64,000 nucleotides of DNA from positions 238 to 64,237 of the forward strand of contig NZ_DJHF01000021.1 in the NCBI RefSeq assembly GCF_002433005.1, in the 5' to 3' direction. Below, in pieces: positions 15,697 to 24,128 of this stretch. The notes beneath the pieces are model-generated. The model searched no databases and was not told the DNA's origin. It worked only from the letters and a program-made list of their open reading frames with translations. A program made the translations under genes and the position numbers. The stretch is from Acetomicrobium sp. UBA5826. GTDB taxonomy: Bacteria > Synergistota > Synergistia > Synergistales > Acetomicrobiaceae. Within the stretch, counting starts at the first letter, position 1. Each line of letters begins with the position of its first letter.

Positions 15697-16959
15697 TTAC
15701 AGCCCCGCCACATATCCGTACTTTTCTACGAACTGCTGCGGCGTCATGTTGGCGATGCGCGACATCTTGTTTAAAAGGAATTCCGATTCCAAGTCGCGCT
15801 GCTCCAAGCGTATCATGTATTTTCTTGCGATGCGATACTGCAAAGAGTCGGTATCGACGAGCCTTATCTTCATCTTGCCCGTCTCGGGATCCACGATGTC
15901 CTCGAAATTGATGGGGTTGAGCTCGTTGTTTTGGATGGCAATTACAGCGTTGGAGCCGCCCTCGGCGAGGAATTTAAAGGCACCGTAACCCAGGTTTCTG
16001 GTGTATTCTACGTCGAAGGGGTTTGGGGGAGCGCATCTTACTTCGTATCCGATCTCCTTGTTTTGGACCGATATGGAAATGCCCATCTTTTTTAGCTCGC
16101 AGTTGAGCTGCTTTTTTAAGACGTCGGAGAAGTTGATCTCAGCGTATCGGACGTGGCCGAAGTCGTCTTTTTCGATGCAGTCGATGGCCGCAAGTTCCTG
16201 TGAGGACACCTTCGATATCAGGCCCTCGGCGGCGACAATGAGGCCGTGATCTTTCTCGAGGGCGAGCCTTTTTATGATGGCGCCGCTCATTATGTCGATG
16301 ACGTGATGCAGGCTTATGGTTTCGCTTTCAAATTCCTCTGGTATGATTGTGAGTGTGGCGCTTGCGCTTTTGCCTATACCTAAGGCCAAATGCCCACTGG
16401 AACGTCCCATGGTAACCACCAGAAACCAGCGTCCCATGGTCTTTGCGTCTTCCATGAGGTTCATCACCAGTTCCGCACCCAGTGCCCTAGCTGTCTCAAA
16501 GCCGAAGGTGGGCAGCCCTTCAGGCAAAGGCAGGTCGTTGTCTATGGTTTTGGGGACGTGGACGAAGTGGATGTTTAATCCCAGCCTTTCTCTAGCGAAC
16601 TCCGAGACCTTATAGGCAGCGTAGGCCGTGTCGTCCCCGCCGATGGTGACGATGTGGGTAACGCCCAGGTCCACTAGGTTTTCCACGACGGTGCGCATGG
16701 TCGCCTCGCTTTTGGTGGGGTTAAATCTGGAGGTTCTTATGATACTTCCGCCTTCCTTGTGGATGCGGCTGACCTTGTCGATGGTAAGGGGGATGACCTT
16801 TTTGTTGGCCGTAGCAAGGCTTGAAAATCCGTCGCAGATGCCCAAGACGTCCCAACCGTTGTTGCGAGCCTCTATGGTGACTGAAGCTATTACGTTGTTG
16901 ATGCCCGGTGCGGGTCCTCCTCCGCAGATTAGGGCCAATGTGTTCTCCTGAAAATTCAT
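15697..16959 (-). CDS. pfp: Pyrophosphate-dependent 6-phosphofructokinase
   Basis: A 420-residue phosphofructokinase that interconverts fructose 6-phosphate and fructose 1,6-bisphosphate. The active site carries the PPi-type residues: GGDD (107-110, where ATP enzymes have GGDG) and PKTIDND (136-142, where ATP enzymes have PGTIDND), so pyrophosphate rather than ATP is the expected donor and the reaction should be reversible. GGAGGTA precedes the ATG. It heads an apparent operon with mfnD-mfnF-mfnE. Triose phosphates from this pathway are the MfnB substrate, and MfnF releases PPi, so the link may be metabolic. Confidence 0.92.
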   Translation of the reverse strand: MNFQENTLALICGGGPAPGINNVIASVTIEARNNGWDVLGICDGFSSLATANKKVIPLTIDKVSRIHKEGGSIIRTSRFNPTKSEATMRTVVENLVDLGVTHIVTIGGDDTAYAAYKVSEFARERLGLNIHFVHVPKTIDNDLPLPEGLPTFGFETARALGAELVMNLMEDAKTMGRWFLVVTMGRSSGHLALGIGKSASATLTIIPEEFESETISLHHVIDIMSGAIIKRLALEKDHGLIVAAEGLISKVSSQELAAIDCIEKDDFGHVRYAEINFSDVLKKQLNCELKKMGISISVQNKEIGYEVRCAPPNPFDVEYTRNLGYGAFKFLAEGGSNAVIAIQNNELNPINFEDIVDPETGKMKIRLVDTDSLQYRIARKYMIRLEQRDLESEFLLNKMSRIANMTPQQFVEKYGYVAGL

Positions 16960-17060
16960 AAGTCCATACCTCCTTTATTTACCGTATTTTAACTACATTT
17001 GTTTATTCTGTCTATCAGCGTATAAGTTCGGCCTGTCGCTGGATCTGGTAGAATAATGCT

Positions 17061-17726
17061 ATGGACAAAGGGATAATTGCGATTTACGAAACTTTGCTTG
17101 ATGCTTACGGCCCACAGGGGTGGTGGCCCGTTGCAGGAAGTTACCACCAGGGGGACTACGGATATCCCAGAAACGAAGAAGAGACCTTTGAGATCATCGT
17201 AGGGGCGGTGCTCACGCAAAATACGGCCTGGACGTCGGTTGAGAGGACGCTTAAAAATTTGAGGCGCATCGATGCGTTGAACCCTCATAAAATCCTTGCC
17301 TTAAGCTTGGACGCGCTTAAATCGGCCATAAGGCCCGCAGGGTTTTTCAACCAGAAGGCGATTTATTTGAGGGAAATGGCCGACTTTTTCGTCGGATTGA
17401 AGGGGAGGACGCCATCCAGAAAGGAGCTTATGTTCGTCAAAGGTGTGGGAAACGAGACTGCCGATTCTATCTTGCTTTACGCCTACAAACGGCCTGAGTT
17501 CGTTATAGATGCCTACACGAAGCGCATCGCTACTTCCTTGGGCCTTGCCGAAAGAAAAGCAGGCTACATGGAACTTAAAAATCTGTTTGAATCAAACCTG
17601 CCCAGGGATGTAGCTATTTATCAGGAATATCACGCCCTGTTGGTCGAACATGCAAAACGGTTTTACAGCGGCAAAGCAAGAGCATCTTCGATAACATTTG
17701 TGGACTTTTTAAGGGAGATTTTGTAA
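17061..17726 (+). CDS. HhH-GPD DNA glycosylase, MagIII-like
   Basis: A 221-residue endonuclease III-fold protein. It has GAVLTQNTAWTSVERTLKNL near the N-terminus and the helix-hairpin-helix VKGVGNETADSILLYA followed by FVIDAYTKRI with the catalytic aspartate. The lysine found in bifunctional endonuclease III (GVGRKTA) is replaced, as GVGNETA, and the C-terminal four-cysteine iron-sulfur loop is absent. This fits a monofunctional glycosylase such as MagIII that removes alkylated purines. It is transcribed alone, divergent from pfp. Confidence 0.8.
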   Translation: MDKGIIAIYETLLDAYGPQGWWPVAGSYHQGDYGYPRNEEETFEIIVGAVLTQNTAWTSVERTLKNLRRIDALNPHKILALSLDALKSAIRPAGFFNQKAIYLREMADFFVGLKGRTPSRKELMFVKGVGNETADSILLYAYKRPEFVIDAYTKRIATSLGLAERKAGYMELKNLFESNLPRDVAIYQEYHALLVEHAKRFYSGKARASSITFVDFLREIL

Positions 17727-17775
17727 ACTATAGACATTGATTTTATATATAAAGCGGAATATTGGGGTGAAGGGA

Positions 17776-18912
17776 ATGGATAATGAATTAAACAAGCATC
17801 ATGAGCGCAAGCCGTACTATGAGGAAAAAATTGACCTTTATCAACTTATACAGGTCCTTTTGAAGAGAAAAAAGCTTATCGTAGGCGTGTTTTTGGTGGT
17901 TGTAATTGTTACGATTGCGGCTTCATACATTATGAAACCGGTTTACAGGGTTTCGGCGGTACTGGCTCCGGGACAGATCTACGAACCAGAATCTGTACGC
18001 GATGCTTTAATTTGGCGTGAGAAAGAGATAGATACGCCCGAAAACATCGAAAGGCTCATTTCGCAAAACCCTTTTCATTATGAAATATTAACTCAGTTGA
18101 GCTGGGATTACCAAGATCCGCAGAATCAATTTGATATCAAAACTAATGTTCAGCAGAGAACTAGTTATATATCTGTTAATATCGATTCTTCAGAACCGGA
18201 GAGGGCAAAGGAGTATTTATATACCCTTTTAGATAAATTGCAAGCATTTTACCGCCCCAAAATTGAGGCCAATGTTACTTTATTAAATAACGAGAAAAAA
18301 CGGTTTATTAATCAAAAACAAAACATAAATAACCAAATCGAATTAATAAAAACTAATATAAAAATACTCGACACACAAAGCGAAAGACTTCAGAAACAGA
18401 TCGAAGAAATAAAGAAAAACAACGAACAAATTATCAAACAACGTGACGCAGTGTTGGCAAAAGGGCATAATCCTGAAGATGCGATGACATTATTGCTTTA
18501 TTCTAATACTATTCAGCAGAATTTGGCTCAAATAGATCAATTAAATCTAAAGTTGGAGGATAACTCATTCCAACGACAGCAATTAAATAAAGATATGAAA
18601 AACTTGACAACGCAGTTGGCAAACCTTGATTTGCGCTTAGAAGAGATAGATTCTCTTCTTGTAAACATCGATATAAAAGCGAAAGAAATAAATAACATTG
18701 CCGATGGATCGGAATCCCAACAGGTTAATTCCAAGACTAATGGCGTAGAGCTATACGGCATCAAAATCGTCCAGGAACCGACCATCGATCCCCAGCGTGT
18801 TTCTCCAAAGCGCACGCTCATGGTCGCCGTAGCGGGTGTTCTTGGACTTTTCGTGGGAATATTTGCAGCCTTTGCAGCAGATTTTTGGCAAAGCCATAAG
18901 GTTTCGGCCTGA
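17776..18912 (+). CDS. Wzz-type chain-length regulator / polysaccharide co-polymerase
   Basis: A 378-residue inner-membrane protein with the Wzz architecture: first membrane helix at about 37-57 after IDLYQLIQVLLKRKKLI, a long periplasmic coiled coil rich in Asn, Gln and Lys (about 170-310), a PxxP-like segment (PTIDPQRVSPKR) and a second membrane helix VAVAGVLGLFVGIFAAFAAD. The start at 17776 is chosen because AAGGG precedes it; the in-frame codons from 17737 are unlikely. It controls polymer length in surface polysaccharide export but lies 20 kb from the main locus and has lower GC in the coiled coil than its neighbours. Confidence 0.85.
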   Translation: MDNELNKHHERKPYYEEKIDLYQLIQVLLKRKKLIVGVFLVVVIVTIAASYIMKPVYRVSAVLAPGQIYEPESVRDALIWREKEIDTPENIERLISQNPFHYEILTQLSWDYQDPQNQFDIKTNVQQRTSYISVNIDSSEPERAKEYLYTLLDKLQAFYRPKIEANVTLLNNEKKRFINQKQNINNQIELIKTNIKILDTQSERLQKQIEEIKKNNEQIIKQRDAVLAKGHNPEDAMTLLLYSNTIQQNLAQIDQLNLKLEDNSFQRQQLNKDMKNLTTQLANLDLRLEEIDSLLVNIDIKAKEINNIADGSESQQVNSKTNGVELYGIKIVQEPTIDPQRVSPKRTLMVAVAGVLGLFVGIFAAFAADFWQSHKVSA

Positions 18913-18973
18913 ATACACCTGAATATATAGGACGCTTTTTGTAATATTTTTGTTATAATAGTAAAAGTTGCGT

Positions 18974-19020
18974 AACCGCCTTAAATGGCTTTCGGCCAAA
19001 AGGGGCGGTTTGCTTTTTTA
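18974..19020 (+). terminator. Terminator after the Wzz-like gene
   Basis: AACCGCC and GGCGGTT form a stem followed by TGCTTTTTTA. It lies between the wzz-like stop and the MFS ribosome site. Confidence 0.65.
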
Positions 19021-19039
19021 TCAACGGAGGCGTGTCGAA

Positions 19040-20422
19040 TTGAACTACATGATATTTGCGACGGTAAGCGTGGCTTTGATGCTTTCTTCGATCAGCGCTA
19101 CGTCCATCGCCGTGGCTTTTCCCATAATTACGTCCTATTTCATGGTGCCATTGACCATAGCCGGCTGGATCATAAGCGTTTACCAACTGGGCTTTACCGT
19201 TACGATGCCCATAATCGGCAAGGTAAGCGACGTGTTCAGCAGAAAGTCTACCTTTATAGTTTGTCTGGTGCTGTTCATCGTCTCTTCGGCGATGTGCGCT
19301 GTTGCCAAAAACATCGAGATGTTGATATTTTTCCGCCTGCTGCAGGCCTTTGGCGGAGGTGGATTCATGCCCTCGGCCGTGGGCATCATATCCGAAGTCT
19401 TTCCTGAGTCGAGGCAAAAGATGATCGGGCTGTTTAGCAGCATCTTTCCGATAGGCCAGATCATTGGGCCAAACGTGGGCGGATGGCTGGTCGATTCCTT
19501 CGGATGGAGGTCCGTGTTTTTAATCAATATACCCATAGGGCTGTTTGCCCTGGCCTTGTCCGTTTTTTTGCTTCCTGCAGGCGAGCGAAAAAGGGGCAGT
19601 ATAGACTTCTTTGGGGCAGGGTTGTTGGGAATGTCCCTTGCAATGCTGATGCTGGGGCTGACGTTTTTGGGCTACGGCTCGGCGGCACAGTGGGCATGGC
19701 CGTCCTTTGTGGCATCCCTTGTCCTTGCCGTCCTGCTTTTAAGGCATGAACATAAGGTTTCAGATCCCATCCTGGACCTCGATATCCTTAAAAGAAAGCC
19801 CTTCGTGGCAGCCAATTTGTACAACCTGATCTACGGCGGTGCCGTGGTGGGCGTGCTGTCACTTATTCCTATGTTTGCTACGGCGAATTATGGCATGACG
19901 CCCTCAGAGTGCGGCCTGCTTCTTACGCCCAGATCGGTGGGCATGATAATAGCCTCGGTACTGACAAGCATCTACATAATGAAGTGGGGCTATCGCTGGC
20001 CGCTTATTATAGGCAACACCGCGACCGTCGTGGGGCTTTATTTTCTGGGCCTGGAGCCTGCAAGTGTCCTCTTTTTGTACCTCATCATGTTTCTGTTGGG
20101 CGCGGGTGTGGGGGTGTTGTCGCCGACGGCAAATAACGCCTGCATAGAGCTTCTTCCAGAGAGGGCTGCTACCATAACGGGCATAAGGGGCATGTTTCGA
20201 CAAATGGGCGGCGCCCTTAGCGTTACCATAGCTACGCTCATCGTCCAAACCGTCGGTGACCCCTCCCGGGGCTTTACCATCGTGTTTTTTGGCCTTGCCA
20301 TTGCCTTCATTGCGGCCATGCCCTTGATCTTCATGATGCCAAGCAGGCCAAGCATAGGCGTCGAACAAAGCGAATGTTCCTTAAAGCGTCTGAAACCGAC
20401 TGCGAAAGAACGTGTTCAATGA
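19040..20422 (+). CDS. MFS transporter (DHA2/EmrB-like)
   Basis: A 461-residue, strongly hydrophobic major facilitator protein. Family marks are SATSIAVAFPIITSYF in the first helix, GWIISVYQLGFTVTMPIIGK (motif D/A region), FFRLLQAFGGGGFMPSAVG and PNVGGWLVDSFGWRSVFLIN (motif C-like). This matches multidrug or small-molecule exporters of the DHA2 type. The start is uncertain: TTG at 19040 (9 nt after GGAGG) or ATG at 19049; the longer frame from 18968 would run through the terminator and is rejected. The substrate cannot be told. Confidence 0.85.
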   Translation: MNYMIFATVSVALMLSSISATSIAVAFPIITSYFMVPLTIAGWIISVYQLGFTVTMPIIGKVSDVFSRKSTFIVCLVLFIVSSAMCAVAKNIEMLIFFRLLQAFGGGGFMPSAVGIISEVFPESRQKMIGLFSSIFPIGQIIGPNVGGWLVDSFGWRSVFLINIPIGLFALALSVFLLPAGERKRGSIDFFGAGLLGMSLAMLMLGLTFLGYGSAAQWAWPSFVASLVLAVLLLRHEHKVSDPILDLDILKRKPFVAANLYNLIYGGAVVGVLSLIPMFATANYGMTPSECGLLLTPRSVGMIIASVLTSIYIMKWGYRWPLIIGNTATVVGLYFLGLEPASVLFLYLIMFLLGAGVGVLSPTANNACIELLPERAATITGIRGMFRQMGGALSVTIATLIVQTVGDPSRGFTIVFFGLAIAFIAAMPLIFMMPSRPSIGVEQSECSLKRLKPTAKERVQ

Positions 20423-20557
20423 CAATACATACAAAAGATTTTCACACCGCCGATGCAAGGCCTGCGAGAAATGCAGCCTCTAAACTTGTGGCTTCAAGTG
20501 AAAGCGGCCTTTAACTAAAGTGAGGCTGACTTTACATGCAAAGGGGATGCTACATCA

Positions 20558-22204
20558 ATGTCTGTGGAAGATCGCATATACGAAGAGCTGATAAAGCTTG
20601 TTCGCATTCCAAGCGTCACGGGTTCTGACGGTGAAGTCGAAATCGCAAGGTACATATATGATAGCCTGAAGAAAGAACGCTACTTCATGGAACATCCAGG
20701 CCACTTAAATTTTGTGCCCGGCCCTGACGGCCATCGCCATTCGGTTGTTGCCTTGGTTCGCTCTTTTTTGAATGTGCCCGATACCGTCCTTTTCATCGGA
20801 CATTTAGACGTGGTAGGAGCAGATGTGTACGGAGATTTGGCGGACAAGGCCTTTGACCCTGAAGCCTTGATGCAGTTTATGGCGAGCCGACCCATGGACG
20901 GGCAGGCAAGGGCCGACCTTGAAAGCGGCAACTGGATCTTTGGACGGGGCGTCATGGACATGAAATGCGGCGTGGCCCTGGAACTTGATTTGCTCAAAGA
21001 ATTTGCCCGTGATCCTTCGCTTTTTGGCGTAAACGTCGTCGTTGATTTGGTTTTCGACGAGGAAGGTTCAAGCCAGGGGATGATATCGTCCTTGCCCTTT
21101 TTGGCGGATTTGGCCGAGCAGGAAGGGTTGCACTTTATCGGCGCCATAAACACCGAGCCGACGGATGCAGGCCTTCCCGGTGCCCCAGGGCCCGGATATT
21201 TTTTAAGCACCATGGGAAAGGCCCTGGTAATGACCTACGTCATAGGGAAAGAAGCACATGGGGGCAGCTATTTTGAAGGCCTAAGCGCGTTGCTTTTGCA
21301 GGACTTCATCGACCTGGAGATTGAAGCCCGTCCCGAGATTTGCGACGTCCTTGGTGCAAGTGTTACCTTGCCGCCCTTTGCGCTCAACCGACAATGCCGG
21401 CAAAAGGAAGTGTACTCGGTTTCCATTCCCCACCTTAGCATGGCCTACTTCAATGTCTTTACTGTAACTCGAACGCCCGGTGACGTGCTTGAGCTCTTTA
21501 AGGAGGCTGCAGCCAGGGGTGCAAAAAGGGCCTTAGACTACATCGACGCTTCCTATAAGGAAATGAAGAATTTTGGCTACGCTGGAGCGGCACGGGAAAG
21601 AAGCGACGTTTCGATAATTGACTTTGCGGAGCTTCGCCGTCAGGCGGCCCGCAACTACCCCGGCGACTTTGAAAGGGCAGAACGCGAGATGGCCTTAAAG
21701 CTCAAATCATCAGGCAAGGACTTAAGGGAACAAGGCATTGCCTTAGTCGAGTGGGAGATGTCCTGGCGCGACAAAAAAGAGCCTGCCGTCATAATCGGGT
21801 TTCTGCCGCCGTTTATGCCCCATCGATCAAGTTACGGCCGGACAGAGGTGGGACTGCGCTTTAATCGTGCTGTCGAGGCTACGGTATCTTACGCCGAAAA
21901 CGTCTTTGGCAGGCGTTTGATGGAGTATCCCGCCTTTGGAGGTTTGTGTGATTTAAGCTACATAGGTTGCGAGATAGATGAAGGCGAAAGGCAGACCTTG
22001 AAGGAAAACACCCCCGGTTGGGGCATTATATACGACCTCCCCTTTGATCTGATGGAAAAGCTTAACATGCCCATAATAAACCTGGGGCCGCTGGGAAGGG
22101 GAGCGCATACGTGGCTTGAAAGGCTGGAGCGGGATTACGCCCTGGGCGAGCTACCTCAGCTGCTGCGACAGTTTCTAAGGGAGCTGGCACGGGAAGATCA
22201 TTGA
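20558..22204 (+). CDS. rocB: M20-family peptidase, RocB-like (arginine utilisation)
   Basis: A 548-residue member of the M20 metallopeptidase family with the length and sequence style of RocB: LVRIPSVTGSDGEVEIARYI, VLFIGHLDVVG (first metal histidine), FGRGVMDMKCGVALELDLL (bridging aspartate) and VVDLVFDEEGSS (catalytic and metal-binding glutamates). RocB is encoded with arginine catabolism genes in Bacillus, though its reaction is not well defined. The arginine theme fits the guanidino-modifying enzymes encoded nearby. GGGGATG precedes the ATG. No terminator is obvious before it. Confidence 0.82.
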   Translation: MSVEDRIYEELIKLVRIPSVTGSDGEVEIARYIYDSLKKERYFMEHPGHLNFVPGPDGHRHSVVALVRSFLNVPDTVLFIGHLDVVGADVYGDLADKAFDPEALMQFMASRPMDGQARADLESGNWIFGRGVMDMKCGVALELDLLKEFARDPSLFGVNVVVDLVFDEEGSSQGMISSLPFLADLAEQEGLHFIGAINTEPTDAGLPGAPGPGYFLSTMGKALVMTYVIGKEAHGGSYFEGLSALLLQDFIDLEIEARPEICDVLGASVTLPPFALNRQCRQKEVYSVSIPHLSMAYFNVFTVTRTPGDVLELFKEAAARGAKRALDYIDASYKEMKNFGYAGAARERSDVSIIDFAELRRQAARNYPGDFERAEREMALKLKSSGKDLREQGIALVEWEMSWRDKKEPAVIIGFLPPFMPHRSSYGRTEVGLRFNRAVEATVSYAENVFGRRLMEYPAFGGLCDLSYIGCEIDEGERQTLKENTPGWGIIYDLPFDLMEKLNMPIINLGPLGRGAHTWLERLERDYALGELPQLLRQFLRELAREDH

Positions 22205-22262
22205 AAAATTTATCTGACCCTTAAGTTCTTAAGTTTCATAATGTTAAACGAACATTGATCTG

Positions 22263-22484
22263 CGATTCCTCGGTGTTGATTGCGTTGAGCTGGGGGTTGT
22301 TAGCCAAGGAAAGACTATAACTATAGAGGAAGCTCAAGCGAATTTAAAGTAAGCTGTGGAGTTATATATAGAAAGCTTTGGGTGTGAGAATTTACCAGAA
22401 AGTGGCTGTGAAGTGATACTATATCCCTTTGAAGTTGCTATAGGTGAACAAACTGCCGGTTCTGTCTGGAGAGGAGTCAATTAA
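22263..22484 (+). pseudogene. hicB antitoxin remnant with nonsense codon
   Basis: One frame reads ELGVVSQGKTITIEEAQANLK, a TAA stop, then AVELYIESFGCENLPESG and EVILYPFEVAIG. HicB antitoxins carry GCVSQGKTIEEALENIKEAIELYLE, so the stop sits where glutamate (GAA) is expected: a single G-to-T change. The N-terminal strand is also degraded. Together with the adjacent hicA remnant this is a dead HicAB toxin-antitoxin pair in hicB-hicA order. Confidence 0.7.
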
Positions 22485-22617
22485 AGCTATTCAAAAGGCT
22501 GGTTTTACAATAGTTCATCAATGGGGAAGCCAGGTAAGTTTTCAAATTATCCCCTTATCCTCCTTGCAAAATCCGCCCTTTCACATGCACTTGGAAAGGG
22601 CGGATTCCTTTTATTAA
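22444..22617 (+). pseudogene. hicA toxin remnant
   Basis: GTG at 22444 begins NKLPVLSGEESIKAIQKAGF, then TIVHQWGSQ. HicA mRNA interferases begin with KLPVLSGKEVIKALKKAGFEVVRQ followed by GSH; here the catalytic histidine position after GS is glutamine, and the frame then runs into the terminator instead of the second half of the domain. It overlaps the hicB remnant. Confidence 0.7.
22569..22614 (-). terminator. Bidirectional terminator between hicA remnant and AGCS gene
   Basis: AATCCGCCCTTT and AAAGGGCGGATT form a 12-bp perfect stem, followed by CCTTTTATT on the plus strand and preceded by AAAA on the plus side (TTTT on minus). It lies 10 bp past the AGCS stop. Confidence 0.85.
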
Positions 22618-22623
22618 TTTTGG

Positions 22624-24063
22624 CTATTCCTCATAAAATACTTTGAAATTAGGGTCGACCTCTCCAATGTTCATGTATCTGGCGCGGTAGTCCCTCAAGA
22701 GAGAAAGGAACTTCGGTGTCAATAACAAAATTGCAAAAAGATTGATGAAAATTGGAACCCCCATGGAGACATCGATAAACATCCACACCTTATAAGTGGG
22801 AAGCCCGTAAACATAAGCATATAACACAAGCAGGAATCCCGGTAGAGGGTAAATGATCTTATTGGCCTTTAAAATAGTTCCTAAATGAGGAAAATGTGCG
22901 CCTACTATATAAGTAAAAAGCGTTTCAAATTGCGCAAAAAGAGCCGCTGAAGTTGTCAGTCCAAACAAGAAAATACCTGTGACTAATATGACTGCTCCAA
23001 GCTTTCCAAACCCCGTAGAAAAGGCGCTCAAAGTCAAAGTAGCCCCCTCCAAACCAGATGTCCAGACACCTGAATTGATAATCATCAATGCCGTGACTGA
23101 GCAAATTATTATCGTGTCGACAAATACCTCAAAAATTCCCATAATTCCCTGTTTAATCGGGTGATTAACCATGGCCGTAGCATGAATCATGGGAGAAGAA
23201 CCCCATCCCGCCTCATTGCTAAATACTGCTCTAGACATACCAACCTGTATCATCTTTGAAAACGCAGCACCCGTAAACCCACCTATAGCAGCTGTCCCGG
23301 TAAAGGCGCTTTCAAAGATCATTTTAAAAGTGTTGGGGATCATTTCTGCGTCTTTAAATATAACAAAAAGCCCGGTCCCAATGTAGAAAACACACATAAA
23401 AGGAACAATCATAGATGCAATCTTTCCTAACCCCTTTATTCCACCCCATATGTTAGCATAAAGGAGTACTAGGAAAATAATACTTACAATAAGTATATTA
23501 ATGTTATATGTTCCAGCAACTGCCTCAGAAACTGTGTAATTTTGTATGTTAAAGATGTAACCAACGAAAAAACCGACCAGAAAAAGAAAGCTCATCACCT
23601 TCGCAAGTTTTTTCCACCCTCTCTCTTCACCGATACCGCGACTAATGTAATATGTAGGACCTCCATATGTAGCATCTTTGCCAATGTGAGTTCGATAATG
23701 GAGGGCCAAGCTAACTTCAACCATCTTAATGATCTGTCCAAAAATGGCTTCCAGCCACATCCAAAAAACTGCTCCTGGGCCACCTACCGCTATAGCCGTT
23801 GCTACACCACCAATATTTCCAACGCCAACTGAATTCCCAACTACAACGCTTATTGCCTGATAGGCTGTTAGCATTCCTGGGCCTTTTTCAACATCTTTTG
23901 AAAATATTTGCCCAATCGTGCTTTTTATGACATACCCAAAATGCCTGAATTGAAAGAATCCAGAGACCACCGTGAAGAAGACACCTGTTCCAAGGATTAA
24001 AACGATTAATGGCGTCCCCCACATCCAGTCGACGAGTTGCTCTACAATATTAAATAGCCACAT
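22624..24063 (-). CDS. Alanine/glycine:cation symporter (AGCS family)
   Basis: A 479-residue Na+-coupled symporter of the inner membrane. It is complete: WMWGTPLIVLIL, GNSVGVGNIGGVATAIAVGG, GGPGAVFWMWLEAIFGQ, YGGPTYYISRG, then AVFSNEAGWGSSPMIHATA and a C-terminal membrane end. Family substrates are alanine, glycine and related small amino acids, so sarcosine or glycine would fit the reductase genes downstream (inference). It ends next to a strong terminator and starts 65 bp after the hydrolase gene at 24129, so it is probably the last gene of a three-gene operon. GGAGGAG lies before the ATG. Confidence 0.92.
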   Translation of the reverse strand: MWLFNIVEQLVDWMWGTPLIVLILGTGVFFTVVSGFFQFRHFGYVIKSTIGQIFSKDVEKGPGMLTAYQAISVVVGNSVGVGNIGGVATAIAVGGPGAVFWMWLEAIFGQIIKMVEVSLALHYRTHIGKDATYGGPTYYISRGIGEERGWKKLAKVMSFLFLVGFFVGYIFNIQNYTVSEAVAGTYNINILIVSIIFLVLLYANIWGGIKGLGKIASMIVPFMCVFYIGTGLFVIFKDAEMIPNTFKMIFESAFTGTAAIGGFTGAAFSKMIQVGMSRAVFSNEAGWGSSPMIHATAMVNHPIKQGIMGIFEVFVDTIIICSVTALMIINSGVWTSGLEGATLTLSAFSTGFGKLGAVILVTGIFLFGLTTSAALFAQFETLFTYIVGAHFPHLGTILKANKIIYPLPGFLLVLYAYVYGLPTYKVWMFIDVSMGVPIFINLFAILLLTPKFLSLLRDYRARYMNIGEVDPNFKVFYEE

Positions 24064-24128
24064 TCCTTCATTCTCCTCCTCTTCATAGCGACTACCTTAG
24101 AAGTCGTGTATTTTCGACAGCTATGCAA

